The translations under genes and the position numbers were made by a program. A stretch of 64,000 nucleotides of DNA from DASQMT01 sp963827335 (GTDB lineage: Bacteria; Actinomycetota; Thermoleophilia; Solirubrobacterales; Solirubrobacteraceae), in NCBI GenBank assembly GCA_963827335.1, contig CAWHAP010000008.1, positions 1-64,000 on the forward strand, in the 5' to 3' direction. This document shows positions 24,912 to 33,462 of this stretch, in pieces. Below the pieces are notes generated by a model. That model saw only the letters and a list, made by a program, of their open reading frames with translations. It ran no database searches and was not told where the DNA came from. Each line of letters begins with the position of its first letter. Position 1 is the stretch's first letter.

Positions 24912-26513
24912 GATAGCGCGGTGCACGATCTCGCCGTCGACGACGGTGAGGAGCACCGGCACCGCCGGCAGGTCGTCGGCCGGGCAGTCGACCGGGTCGG
25001 CGCCGAGGCCGGTGAGGTCCGCGCGCAGGCCCGGCGCGATGCGGCCGTTCAGGTGCGCCTCGCCGACGATCCGCGCGGCCTCCGAGGTGTAGCCCTCGAG
25101 CGCCTCGAGCGCGCTCAGGCGCTGGCCGGGCAGGAACGGCTCGCGCTCGGGCCGGCCCGGTGCGCGGCGCAGGCGCGCCCAGGCGAGGCCGGGGCGCGGG
25201 TCGAAGCTCGCGACGGGCCAGTCCGAGCCGAGCGCGAGGATGGCGCCGGACCGCCGCACGTCGCGCCAGCGGAAGCCCGCCGCCACCTGCGCGGGCTGGA
25301 GCCGCTCGCGCCAGTTGAACGGACCGGGCTCGTCGAGGCCCTCGGCGTGCAGCGGCTGCATCGAGGCCGCGACGCCCTCGGGAGCGAGCCGCACGAGCTC
25401 GGTGTCGCGCATCGTCTCCAGATGCTCGATCCGGTGCGGCGCGAGGGCGTGCGTGCCGGCGTCGCGGTAGGCGTCGAGGGCGGCGGCGATCGCGCGGTCG
25501 CCGATCGCGTGCGTGGCGCACTGGAAGCCGGCGCGGGCGGCGCGGGCGACGACCTCGGCGTAGCGGCCGGGGTCGGGCCAGAACGGCTCGGTGCCCTCCC
25601 CGTGCGGTCCGGGGGTGAACAGCCACGCGGTGCCGGAGTCGATCACGCCGTCGATGAAGAACTTGGCCACCCCGCCGCGCCAGCGGCGGCCGCCGCGGTC
25701 GCGCAGCGCGAGCAGCGCCTCGATCTCCTCGTCGCTCACGCCCGGCTCGAAGAGCAGCGGCACGACGCTGCGGAGCGTGAGGTCGCCGCGCTCCTCGAGC
25801 AGCTCCAGGTCCTCGAGCAGCCACGGCCAGCCGAGCATCACGTGCGCGCCGGTGAGGCCGGCCGCGTTCATCGCGCGCAGCGTGCCGGCGTAGGCGGCGA
25901 GGCGCTCGGGCTGCGTGGGCGAGGGGACGAGCGCCTGCACGAGCTCGACCGCCTCGTGCTCGCGCAGCTCGCCGGTCGGCACGCCGCCGTCGTCGCAGAC
26001 GACCGTCGAGCCGGTGCCGAAGTCGCGGTCGCCCTCGACGCCCGCCAGCGCGAGCGCGGACCGGCTCGCGAGGCTCGAGTGGTAGTCGAAGAACGACAGC
26101 AGCGCGGGGGCCCCGCCCGTGGCCTCGGCGATCGCGTCGGCGCCGATCGGCGTGTCGTGGAAGACGTCGTAGGACAGGCCCCAGCCGAGCACCCACGCGC
26201 CGGGATCGCAGCGCGCGCGCTCCGCGGCGACCGCCCTGCGCACCTCGTCGAGCGTCCGCAGGCCGCTGAGGTCGGCGCCGCGCGTCCCCAGCGTCCCGTG
26301 GAACGGATGGATGTGGCTGTCGACGAGGCCGGGGACGAGCGCCATCCCCCGCCCGTCGACGAGCTCGGTCGCGGGGCCGGCGTGCGCGCGCACCTCCGCG
26401 TCGTCGCCGACGGCGACGATCAGGCCGTCGCGGACGGCGACTGCGGAGGCGCGCGGGCGCTCGGGGTCGAGCGTGCGGATGGCGGCGCCGAGGACGGCGA
26501 GATCGGCAGCCAC
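24909..26513 (-). CDS. YtcJ-like amidohydrolase (amidohydro_3)
   Basis: 534 residues; the GTG at 26513 is taken as start because MAADLAVLGAAIRTLDP is the usual opening of this family. Metal-centre motifs are visible in order: DSHIHP, KFFIDGVIDSG, HAIGDRA, HRIEH and GSDWPV. The YtcJ/LAF3 group are cytoplasmic zinc hydrolases of mostly unknown substrate. It is probably the first gene of the amidohydrolase-lhgO-nagZ string. A short direct repeat, GCCACTAG, brackets the start region (26509-26516 and 26531-26538). Confidence 0.87.
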   Translation of the reverse strand: MAADLAVLGAAIRTLDPERPRASAVAVRDGLIVAVGDDAEVRAHAGPATELVDGRGMALVPGLVDSHIHPFHGTLGTRGADLSGLRTLDEVRRAVAAERARCDPGAWVLGWGLSYDVFHDTPIGADAIAEATGGAPALLSFFDYHSSLASRSALALAGVEGDRDFGTGSTVVCDDGGVPTGELREHEAVELVQALVPSPTQPERLAAYAGTLRAMNAAGLTGAHVMLGWPWLLEDLELLEERGDLTLRSVVPLLFEPGVSDEEIEALLALRDRGGRRWRGGVAKFFIDGVIDSGTAWLFTPGPHGEGTEPFWPDPGRYAEVVARAARAGFQCATHAIGDRAIAAALDAYRDAGTHALAPHRIEHLETMRDTELVRLAPEGVAASMQPLHAEGLDEPGPFNWRERLQPAQVAAGFRWRDVRRSGAILALGSDWPVASFDPRPGLAWARLRRAPGRPEREPFLPGQRLSALEALEGYTSEAARIVGEAHLNGRIAPGLRADLTGLGADPVDCPADDLPAVPVLLTVVDGEIVHRAI

Positions 26514-26534
26514 TAGTGGCCCGGTGAGGAGCCA

Positions 26535-26747
26535 CTAGCGCCGGCGCCAGACGCCGCCGTCGGTGGTCAGCACGCCGAGCTTGACCGACTTGCCGCAGTG
26601 CGGGCAGGTCGCGGTCCCCGCGCACTCGAGGTAGCCGGGGTCAGCCAGCTCGGGGTCGGCGTCGAGGTTCGCGCACGGGCGCCACCAGTCCTCGAACCGG
26701 TCGCCGCACTTCGGGCACTCGACGGTGATCGCCTCGCCGGCGGACAT
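26535..26747 (-). CDS. Small zinc-ribbon protein
   Basis: 70 residues with CPKC and CPHC knuckles about 35 residues apart (VECPKCGDRF and ATCPHCGKS), plus additional Cys in RPCANLD and LECAG. A single zinc ribbon is the likely fold. It starts 6 nt after a minus-strand TACGAT box. The function is unknown; it is divergent from a second zinc-ribbon mini-gene. Confidence 0.72.
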   Translation of the reverse strand: MSAGEAITVECPKCGDRFEDWWRPCANLDADPELADPGYLECAGTATCPHCGKSVKLGVLTTDGGVWRRR

Positions 26748-26753
26748 GTGCGG

Positions 26754-26759
26754 ATCGTA
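26754..26759 (-). promoter_or_regulatory. -10 box of the 70-residue zinc-ribbon gene
   Basis: TACGAT, read on the minus strand, ends 6 nt before the ATG at 26747 and no Shine-Dalgarno intervenes. Confidence 0.45.
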
Positions 26760-26797
26760 CTCCCGGCGCGGGAGAACGGGGACCGCCCGTCCGTTGC

Positions 26798-27010
26798 ATG
26801 GGCATGGACGCTCCTCGCCCGCCGCGCGGCCCGGCCGCCGTCGCGGACGCGCTGACCCGCTCGGGCGCGTTCGTGGAGTGCGTGTTCTCCTGCCCGGCGT
26901 GCGGGCTCGGCGGGACGAGCCTGATCCGGCCGGGCGCGCTCGCCGCCAAGACGTGCCTGGGCTGCGGCGAGCCGGTCGTGGTGACCGTGCTCGACCGCTT
27001 CCCGCGCTAA
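26798..27010 (+). CDS. Small zinc-ribbon protein
   Basis: 70 residues (or 68 from the second ATG at 26804). Two knuckles, CPAC and CLGC, are separated by about 23 residues (FSCPACGLGG and KTCLGCGEPV), followed by VVVTVLDRFPR. It is a plausible minimal zinc ribbon with no family name I can give. Its TAA overlaps the stop of the convergent collagen-like gene through the four bases CTAA. Confidence 0.65.
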   Translation: MGMDAPRPPRGPAAVADALTRSGAFVECVFSCPACGLGGTSLIRPGALAAKTCLGCGEPVVVTVLDRFPR

Positions 27011-27672
27011 GGGCCGTTGATCGCGACCGCGTCCGCGCTGACCGCGATCTGCCAGCGCTCGCCCTGGTCGCGCAGCGCCAGGGGGTCGGCGCCCGTCACG
27101 GCGAGCCGCCGGGCGCCGGCGCCGGAGACGACGATCGTGAACGCGTTCGCGCCGAGGACGTCGTCGACGTCGGCGTCGAAGCCCGTGCCGGCGAGCAGCA
27201 CCTCGCAGTCGGGCGTCTGCGGCGGCGCGCAGGTCGTGCGGTAGGCGACGAGGCCGAGCACGGCCGTGCCGCCCACGAGCACCTGGGCCGACGCGCCCGC
27301 GGGGAGGTCGGCGTCGCCGCACAGCAGCCCGAGCTCCGCGGCGCAGCCGCTCGCCCCGGGCTCGCCCGGCTCGCCGGGATCGCCCGGCGGGCCCGGGAGG
27401 CCGTCGAGGCCGGGCAGCGGCTCTGCGCCCGGGTCGAAGCCGTCGTCGGACGGCAGCTGCGCACGCAGCGCCGGCGACAGCTTGGCCGCGGTGACGGCGC
27501 CGCGCGCCAGCTCCTTGCCGGTCAGCGTCCCGCGCTTGACGTTCTTCGCGGTGATCGTACGGGGCGCGATGTCGTTGCCGCGGATCTTCGCGGCGGCGTA
27601 CCCGCTCCCGCCCAGCGCCACGAACAGCGCGAGCGTCGCCGTGACGTTCGCGTAGGAGAGGCGGCGGGGCAC
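27007..27672 (-). CDS. Secreted collagen-like protein
   Basis: 221 residues from a GTG. The N-terminus RRLSYANVTATLALFVALGG is an export signal seen in many secreted proteins of this lineage. A short linker repeat (NDIAPRTITAKNVKRGTLTG) is followed by a Gly-X-Y run, GLPGPPGDPGEPGEPGASG, near residue 95. A ~110-residue beta-rich C-terminal domain with paired Cys follows. The mini-collagen stalk carrying a globular head suggests a trimeric surface protein. A TACGGT box lies 7 nt before the start. Confidence 0.8.
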   Translation of the reverse strand: MPRRLSYANVTATLALFVALGGSGYAAAKIRGNDIAPRTITAKNVKRGTLTGKELARGAVTAAKLSPALRAQLPSDDGFDPGAEPLPGLDGLPGPPGDPGEPGEPGASGCAAELGLLCGDADLPAGASAQVLVGGTAVLGLVAYRTTCAPPQTPDCEVLLAGTGFDADVDDVLGANAFTIVVSGAGARRLAVTGADPLALRDQGERWQIAVSADAVAINGP

Positions 27673-27679
27673 GGCCCGG

Positions 27680-27685
27680 ACCGTA
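27680..27685 (-). promoter_or_regulatory. -10 box of the collagen-like gene
   Basis: TACGGT on the minus strand, 7 nt before the GTG at 27672, no ribosome-binding site between. Confidence 0.42.
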
Positions 27686-27728
27686 CGCGAGCGGAGGCCG
27701 GCCGGTCAACCCGCCGTGCGCACGGCGT

Positions 27729-28238
27729 TCACGGCTGGTCGCCGAGCCGGATCATCTGCAGCATCGACGGGCGGAACCCGCGCCGCTCGTAGAGCCGGAT
27801 GGCATCCGCGTTCGTGGCCATCGCGGCCACGAGCACGTCGCGGACGCCGTCGGCGGCGAGCTCGGCGTCGATCCGGTCCAGCAGCGCCGCGCCCACCCCG
27901 CGGCCGCGCTCCGCGGGCAGCACCGACATCGTCTCGATCTCCGCGACCCGCGCCCCTGCCCGCCAGGTGTCGTCGAGCTCGGTGTCCTCGGAGGACTTGA
28001 TCGCCACCATCGCGTAGCCGATCAGCGCGCCGTCGCGCTCGGCGAGGATCGCGAAGCCGCCCTCGGCGAGGAAGCCGGCGTAGAGCGCGCGCCGCGCCGT
28101 CCACGACGCCGCATCGTCGACGAACGGGCCGAGGCGCGGGCCCAGCACGGCCTGGTGGTGATGGTGCAGCTCCAGCCACAGCGCTCGCAGGCGGTCGAGC
28201 GACTCCGGCCCCGCGCGGGAGATCTCGACGCGGCTCAC
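27729..28238 (-). CDS. GNAT-family N-acetyltransferase
   Basis: 169 residues. The acetyl-CoA binding motif is clear in MSVLPAERGRGVGAALLDRI, followed by MATNADAIRLYERRGF near the C-terminus. A His-rich N-terminal stretch (LHHHHQAVLG) is typical of one GNAT subgroup. GTG start with TAGCCT 7 nt upstream. The substrate is unknown. Confidence 0.88.
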   Translation of the reverse strand: MSRVEISRAGPESLDRLRALWLELHHHHQAVLGPRLGPFVDDAASWTARRALYAGFLAEGGFAILAERDGALIGYAMVAIKSSEDTELDDTWRAGARVAEIETMSVLPAERGRGVGAALLDRIDAELAADGVRDVLVAAMATNADAIRLYERRGFRPSMLQMIRLGDQP

Positions 28239-28248
28239 GCCGCCGAGG

Positions 28249-29154
<906 letters not shown>

Positions 29155-29160
29155 GCCCCG

Positions 29161-29166
29161 AGGCTA
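29161..29166 (-). promoter_or_regulatory. -10 box of the alpha/beta hydrolase gene
   Basis: TAGCCT on the minus strand, 6 nt before the ATG at 29154. Confidence 0.45.
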
Positions 29167-29206
29167 GCGGGTACTTTCCCCCTGTTGAGCCGGGCTTGAG
29201 CCGCCG

Positions 29207-29785
29207 ATGATCCACTTGACGCCGATGCACCGCCTGTCCCTCAGCCTGCGCGCCCTCATGCTCGTGCCGCTGCTCGCCCTCGGGGTGGACCACGCGCGGG
29301 CCGGCCTCGCCTGCGGGCCGCGGGCCGAGAGCTGCCTGGAGGCCGCCGGCCATGGCTGGCTCGGGGTCGCCGGCGTCGTCCTGCTCGTCGTCTACGCCGC
29401 TGGGCTGGCGCTCGCGGTCGGCCGGCTCGCCGCCGGGCGCGCGCCCGGGATGCTGCGGCTGTGGCTGCTCGGCAGCGCCGGCGTCGCCGCCGTCTGCGGC
29501 GGCCAGGCGCTCCTCGCCGCCGCGCTCGGCGACGGCGCCGCCCTCGGCGGCGGCTGGACCGAGCTCTCGGCGTTCTGCCTCGTCGCCGGCGCCGCCCTGG
29601 CGCTGGCCCTGCGCGCCGCCCCCGCCGCGGTCGCGCTCGCCCGCTCGCTGCGGCCCGCAGCGCCGCGGCCGGCCCTCGCGTCCCCGCGGTCGTGGGCGCT
29701 GCCGGCCGGCACGGTCGCCGGCTTCCCGCGCGCCCGCCACGGCCTCGTCCCACCGGGCCGCGCGCCGCCCGCTCCGCTCGACTGA
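29207..29785 (+). CDS. Hypothetical four-helix membrane protein
   Basis: 192 residues with about four hydrophobic segments (for example GVAGVVLLVVYAAGLALAV and ELSAFCLVAGAALALALRA). A Cys-containing loop (ACGPRAESCLEAAG) follows helix 1. The C-terminal 40 residues are Pro/Arg-rich and cytoplasmic. It lies upstream of the DsbA-like/VKOR pair, and the two Cys could relate to thiol chemistry, but no family is recognised. The start could also be the second Met. Confidence 0.62.
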   Translation: MIHLTPMHRLSLSLRALMLVPLLALGVDHARAGLACGPRAESCLEAAGHGWLGVAGVVLLVVYAAGLALAVGRLAAGRAPGMLRLWLLGSAGVAAVCGGQALLAAALGDGAALGGGWTELSAFCLVAGAALALALRAAPAAVALARSLRPAAPRPALASPRSWALPAGTVAGFPRARHGLVPPGRAPPAPLD

Positions 29786-29804
29786 CGGCCCCCTGCGGGC
29801 CGTC
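29784..29804 (+). terminator. Hairpin between the membrane protein and dsbA-like genes
   Basis: GACGGCCC-CCTGC-GGGCCGTC forms a perfect 8-bp stem starting in the stop codon of the upstream gene. No T-tract. It probably separates or attenuates transcription into the thiol oxidoreductase operon. Confidence 0.5.
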
Positions 29805-29867
29805 CGCGTCCGCACGCGCCGCCCTGCCGCGGCGCATCCGCCCAGTCGAGCCCCACGAGGAGCACCC

Positions 29868-30650
29868 ATGTCCAACCCTTCCACCCTGACCAAGCGCGAG
29901 CTGCGCGAGCAGCGCCGCGCGGAGCGGCTCGCCGCCGAGCACGCGGAGGCCGCGGCCGGCGCCCGCCGCGTCCGCGCCTGGCGGCTGCTCGCGGCGCTCA
30001 CCGCGGCCGCCGCGGCCGTCGTCGTCGCCGCCGTCGTCTCGTCCGGCTCGGGCGATCGTCCGGCGCCGGCCGCCCCCGGCGGATCCGCGGCCGCGCTGTT
30101 CGCCGGCATCCCCGAGCGCGACGGCGTGCTCGGCGACCCGAAGGCGCCGCTCACGGTGACCGAGTACGTCGACCTCCAGTGCCCGGTCTGCGCGGCCGCC
30201 TCGCGCCAGACGCTCCCGGCGCTCGTGCGCGACTACGTGCGCACGGGCAAGGTGAAGCTCGAGGCGCGCACCCTGCACTTCATCGGCCCCGACTCCGTGC
30301 GCGCGGCGCGCGTCGCGGCGGGCGCCGAGCAGCAGGGCCGGCTGTGGCCGTTCCTCGAGGCGTTCTACGCCGCCCAGGGCCAGGAGAACTCGGGGTACGT
30401 CACCGACGACTTCCTGCGCTCCGTCGCCAAGGCCGCGGGCGTCGACGCGGCCGCCGCGCTCGAGACGGCGGGCAGCGCCGCGGCGCAGGAGCGGCTGAAC
30501 CGGGCGAACGCCGACGCGCAGCGGCTCGGCGTCGACTCGACGCCGACGTTCACCGTCGCCCGCGGCGACGGCGCCGCGCGCGTCCTCGGCGCCGGCGCGC
30601 AGGACGCGGCGACGCTCGCCGCCGCCCTGGACGCGGAGCTGGCGCGATGA
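29868..30650 (+). CDS. Membrane-anchored DsbA-like thiol oxidoreductase
   Basis: 260 residues, with GAGGAG six bases before the ATG. A highly charged N-terminal helix is followed by one transmembrane anchor near residues 38-57. A thioredoxin_4/DsbA domain follows, with active site CPVC at 105-108 and cis-proline in STPTF. It is exposed outside the membrane, where it would introduce disulfides in exported proteins. Its TGA overlaps the ATG of the VKOR gene, the expected reoxidation partner. Confidence 0.92.
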   Translation: MSNPSTLTKRELREQRRAERLAAEHAEAAAGARRVRAWRLLAALTAAAAAVVVAAVVSSGSGDRPAPAAPGGSAAALFAGIPERDGVLGDPKAPLTVTEYVDLQCPVCAAASRQTLPALVRDYVRTGKVKLEARTLHFIGPDSVRAARVAAGAEQQGRLWPFLEAFYAAQGQENSGYVTDDFLRSVAKAAGVDAAAALETAGSAAAQERLNRANADAQRLGVDSTPTFTVARGDGAARVLGAGAQDAATLAAALDAELAR

Positions 30651-31069
30651 GCGGCAGGCTCCGGCTCGCCGCCGCGGCGGTCGCCGCGGCCGGGCTCGCG
30701 ATCGCCGGCTACCTGACGATCGTGCACTACGCGGGCGGTGAGCCGGTGTGCGCGATCGCGCACGGCTGCGCGGTCGTGCAGCAGTCGGAGTACGCCGAGC
30801 TGGCCGGGATCCCGGTCGCGCTGCTCGGGCTCGCCGGCTACGCGGCGATCCTGGCCTCGCTCGCCCGCGAGGGGGAGGGGGCGCGCACGGCGACGGCGTT
30901 CCTGTCGCTCGCCGGCTTCGGGTTCTCGGCCTGGCTGACCTACGTGGAGGTCGAGCGGCTCGACGCGATCTGCATCTGGTGCGTCGGCTCGGCGATCTGC
31001 ATGACGCTGCTCGCGGGGCTGTCGGTCGCGCGCCTGTTCACCGCGCCGCCGCCCGGCCTCCGGGCGTGA
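30647..31069 (+). CDS. Vitamin K epoxide reductase (VKOR) family protein
   Basis: 140 residues and four transmembrane helices. The essential CxxC is CIWC at 109-112. The loop cysteines are Cys35 and Cys41, with the conserved Ser47 (VQQSEYAE). Bacterial VKORs replace DsbB: they reoxidise DsbA-like proteins and pass electrons to quinone. The four-base overlap with the DsbA-like gene makes this a complete oxidative-folding module. The 3' end overlaps a convergent small gene by 32 bp. Confidence 0.93.
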   Translation: MSGRLRLAAAAVAAAGLAIAGYLTIVHYAGGEPVCAIAHGCAVVQQSEYAELAGIPVALLGLAGYAAILASLAREGEGARTATAFLSLAGFGFSAWLTYVEVERLDAICIWCVGSAICMTLLAGLSVARLFTAPPPGLRA

Positions 31070-31274
31070 GCGTGAGGAGGACCGGGGCGGACGTGCCGCA
31101 GAGGCCGTCGGGACCGCAGTCCGCGCCGGCCGTCGAGTGGACCCAGCCGCGCGCGACCGCGTCGTCCACGGCCCAGGCGAGCGCGTCGCGCGCAGGACCG
31201 CCCAGGCGGGCGTGGAGCGCGTCCAGCGTGGCCGGCCCGCCGCGCAGCGCGCCGAGGACGTCGTCCGCGGTCAT
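31038..31274 (-). CDS. Small winged-helix-like protein
   Basis: 78 residues beginning MTADDVLGALRGGPATLDAL, which reads as a short helix-turn-helix (LDALHARLGGPARDALAWAV). A Cys pair follows in DCGPDGLCG. The C-terminus overlaps the VKOR gene on the opposite strand. It may be a redox- or metal-responsive mini-regulator, but no family is recognised and expression is unproven. Confidence 0.52.
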   Translation of the reverse strand: MTADDVLGALRGGPATLDALHARLGGPARDALAWAVDDAVARGWVHSTAGADCGPDGLCGTSAPVLLTLTPGGRAAAR

Positions 31275-31329
31275 ACCGACATCTTGGCGAAGTCGTGTGA
31301 CGGGTCGCGCCCGCGGGCGTAGTACGGGT

Positions 31330-31716
31330 ATGCGACGCCTCGCCTGCCTGCTGTGCCTGATGCTCGCCGCCGCCGTGCCCGCCGGCTGCGGCGGGGACGA
31401 CGAGGAGCCCGCGGCGCCCGCCGCGACGGACGCGACCCAGCTCGACGTCGAGGTGACGAAGGCGGCCTCGCAGCCGATCAGGATGACGCTGCGCTGCGGG
31501 GGGACGTGCGACGTCGCCAAGCTCGACGCGGCGCTCGACGGCGACCGGGACCGCGTCTGCACCCAGATCTACGGCGGGCCGGAGGAGGCGCACGTGACCG
31601 GCACGCTGGAGGGCCGCAAGGTCGACGCGACGCTCACGCGCAACAACGGCTGCGCGATCTCGGACTACGAGGCGCTGTTCGCGGCCTTCGGCCGCGAGGC
31701 CCCCATCGGCGGCTAG
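31330..31716 (+). CDS. Small lipoprotein
   Basis: 128 residues with a lipoprotein signal peptide (RRLACLLCLMLAAAVPAGC). The lipobox Cys is at about residue 20, followed by GGDDEEPAAPAA as a flexible tether. The mature part has four cysteines, including RCGGTCD. It resembles a subtilisin-inhibitor-like or other small extracytoplasmic fold, but I cannot name the family. The stop shares CTAG with the convergent gene. Confidence 0.75.
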   Translation: MRRLACLLCLMLAAAVPAGCGGDDEEPAAPAATDATQLDVEVTKAASQPIRMTLRCGGTCDVAKLDAALDGDRDRVCTQIYGGPEEAHVTGTLEGRKVDATLTRNNGCAISDYEALFAAFGREAPIGG

Positions 31717-32108
31717 CCGAGCGCCCCGTCCTCGTCCTCGTCCTCGTCGGAGGCGAGCTGCTCGAGCAGCTCGAGCGCGGTGGCCTGGGCCGGGGTGGCC
31801 GCCACCTCGCCGCCGCCCAGGTCCTCGAGCTGCGGGTAGAAGCTGGCGTGCACGGTGATCTCGTCGCCGCCCGCGTCCTCCAGCACGATCGCGGCCCGTC
31901 CGCCGGACTCGCCGTCGGCCGGCTCGGGACCCGCGGCCGTGCGCGCGGCGGTGAGCACCGTCATCGCGAGCTCGCGCCAGTGACCCACGGCATCGGCCTG
32001 CTCCCGCTCGCTCATGTCGGCCAGGTGGTGCTGGTTGCGCTCGGCGAGCGCGGCGACCGCGGCGCGGAGGGCGGCTTCGCTCAGGAGGTCGTCGGGCTGG
32101 AAGGCCAT
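31713..32108 (-). CDS. Hypothetical acidic protein
   Basis: 131 residues, soluble. The N-terminal half is helical (DDLLSEAALRAAVAALAERN). The C-terminal half carries VHASFYPQLEDLGGGEV and ends in an Asp/Glu tract (SDEDEDEDG). A TAGGCT box sits 6 nt before the ATG. No function is suggested by the sequence or its neighbours. Confidence 0.65.
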   Translation of the reverse strand: MAFQPDDLLSEAALRAAVAALAERNQHHLADMSEREQADAVGHWRELAMTVLTAARTAAGPEPADGESGGRAAIVLEDAGGDEITVHASFYPQLEDLGGGEVAATPAQATALELLEQLASDEDEDEDGALG

Positions 32109-32114
32109 GCGGTG

Positions 32115-32120
32115 AGCCTA
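32115..32120 (-). promoter_or_regulatory. -10 box of the acidic protein gene
   Basis: TAGGCT on the minus strand, 6 nt before the ATG at 32108. Confidence 0.42.
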
Positions 32121-32143
32121 CGACGCGCGGCGCGCCGGTGCGT

Positions 32144-33067
32144 TCAGGCCGAGGCGCCGCGGACGACGCAGCGGAAGCCGAGGTGCGTCGTGGAGGTGTC
32201 GATCTCCTCCGCCTGCCGCGCGGCCGGCCGGTAGCGCAGGCAGTAGCTCGGAGCGCAGAGGTGCGAGCCGCCCTTGATCACGTGGCTCGGGAAGCGGCCG
32301 GGCGCGGCGGCCGGCGGCGCGCAGCACGGGGCGCCGGTCGCGCGCGGGTGCGTGAACACGTCGCAGGTCCACTCCCACACGTTGCCGGTCATGTCGTGGA
32401 GGCCGTAGCCGTTGGCCGGGAACGACCCCACGGGCGAGGTGCCCAGATGGCCGTCGGCCGCCGTGTTCCGCCAGGGGAACTCGCCCTGCCAGACGTTCGT
32501 CAGCCACCGCCCGCCGGGGATCTCCTCGTCGCCCCAGGCGTACCGCCGGCCCTCGAGCCCGCCGCGGGCCGCGCGCTCCCACTCGGCCTCCGTCGGCAGT
32601 GCCTTGCCCGCCCACGCGGCGTAGGCGGCGGCGTCCTCGTGGGCGACCTGGGTGACCGGATGGCGGCCGCGGGTGTAGGTGTCCGAGCCGGGGCCGTCGG
32701 GGCGGTGCCAGCACGCGCCCGGGACGTAGTGCCACCAGGCGCGCGACGCGAGGTCGACCGGCCCGCGGGTGGGTCGGAAGACGATCGAGCCGGGCACGAG
32801 CAGCTGCGGGTCGGCGTCGGGGTAGTCGGCCGGGTCGAGCGGGCGCTCCGCCACCGTCACGTAGCCCGTCTCCTTGACGAAGCGCCGGTACTCGCGCACG
32901 GTGACGGGATGGGCGTCCATCCAGAAGCCCTCCACCGTGGTCGCGCGGACCGGCGCCTCCTCGGGGTAGAAGTCCTCGGAGCCCATCAGGAACGTGCCCG
33001 CCGGCACCCACGCCATCCCCTCGGCGGGCGGCGGGCCGGGGACGGTGGCGGTCGCCGGCGCGGTCAC
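32144..33067 (-). CDS. Formylglycine-generating enzyme (SUMF1/FGE) homologue
   Basis: 307 residues covering the whole FGE-sulfatase domain. Landmarks are MAWVPAGTFLMGSEDFYPEE, ALPTEAEWERAARGG and MTGNVWEWTCD. The active-site pair Cys271/Cys276 is in GGSHLCAPSYCLRYR, matching the two copper-binding cysteines of true FGEs. It would convert a Cys in CxPxR of a sulfatase to formylglycine. No sulfatase gene is in this window, so its client is elsewhere or non-classical. Confidence 0.9.
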   Translation of the reverse strand: MTAPATATVPGPPPAEGMAWVPAGTFLMGSEDFYPEEAPVRATTVEGFWMDAHPVTVREYRRFVKETGYVTVAERPLDPADYPDADPQLLVPGSIVFRPTRGPVDLASRAWWHYVPGACWHRPDGPGSDTYTRGRHPVTQVAHEDAAAYAAWAGKALPTEAEWERAARGGLEGRRYAWGDEEIPGGRWLTNVWQGEFPWRNTAADGHLGTSPVGSFPANGYGLHDMTGNVWEWTCDVFTHPRATGAPCCAPPAAAPGRFPSHVIKGGSHLCAPSYCLRYRPAARQAEEIDTSTTHLGFRCVVRGASA

Positions 33068-33108
33068 CCGTCCATCGTGGCACGTGCGCGGGTGCCATCC
33101 TGCCCACC

Positions 33109-33462
33109 ATGACGCAGCCGGACACGGCAGTCGACGCGACGCGGCGGACGCGGCTGGCCAACGAGCGCACGTTCCTGGCCTGGTGGCGGACGGCCATGGC
33201 CACGCTCGGCCTCGGCGTCGCGGTCGGCAAGCTGCTGCCCGAGGTCGCGGACCCGCCGCACTGGCCCTACGTCGTCTTCGGCGTCGCGCTCGCGCTGCTC
33301 GGCAGCGGGCTGTCCGGTCTGGGCTGGTGGCGCTACGTCACGCTCGACCGCGCGCTCACGGGCGGGGAGGAGGCGCAGCCGCCCGGCTGGATGACCGGGA
33401 CGCTGTCCCTGCTGCTCGCCGTGATGGGGGTGCTCGTCGCGGCGATCGTGCTCGCGACCTGA
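33109..33462 (+). CDS. DUF202 (YidH-like) membrane protein
   Basis: 117 residues with the DUF202 opening LANERTFLAWWRTAMATLGLG and three transmembrane helices. The family is of unknown function. Its TGA overlaps the ATG of the methyltransferase, so the two are co-translated. Confidence 0.86.
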   Translation: MTQPDTAVDATRRTRLANERTFLAWWRTAMATLGLGVAVGKLLPEVADPPHWPYVVFGVALALLGSGLSGLGWWRYVTLDRALTGGEEAQPPGWMTGTLSLLLAVMGVLVAAIVLAT

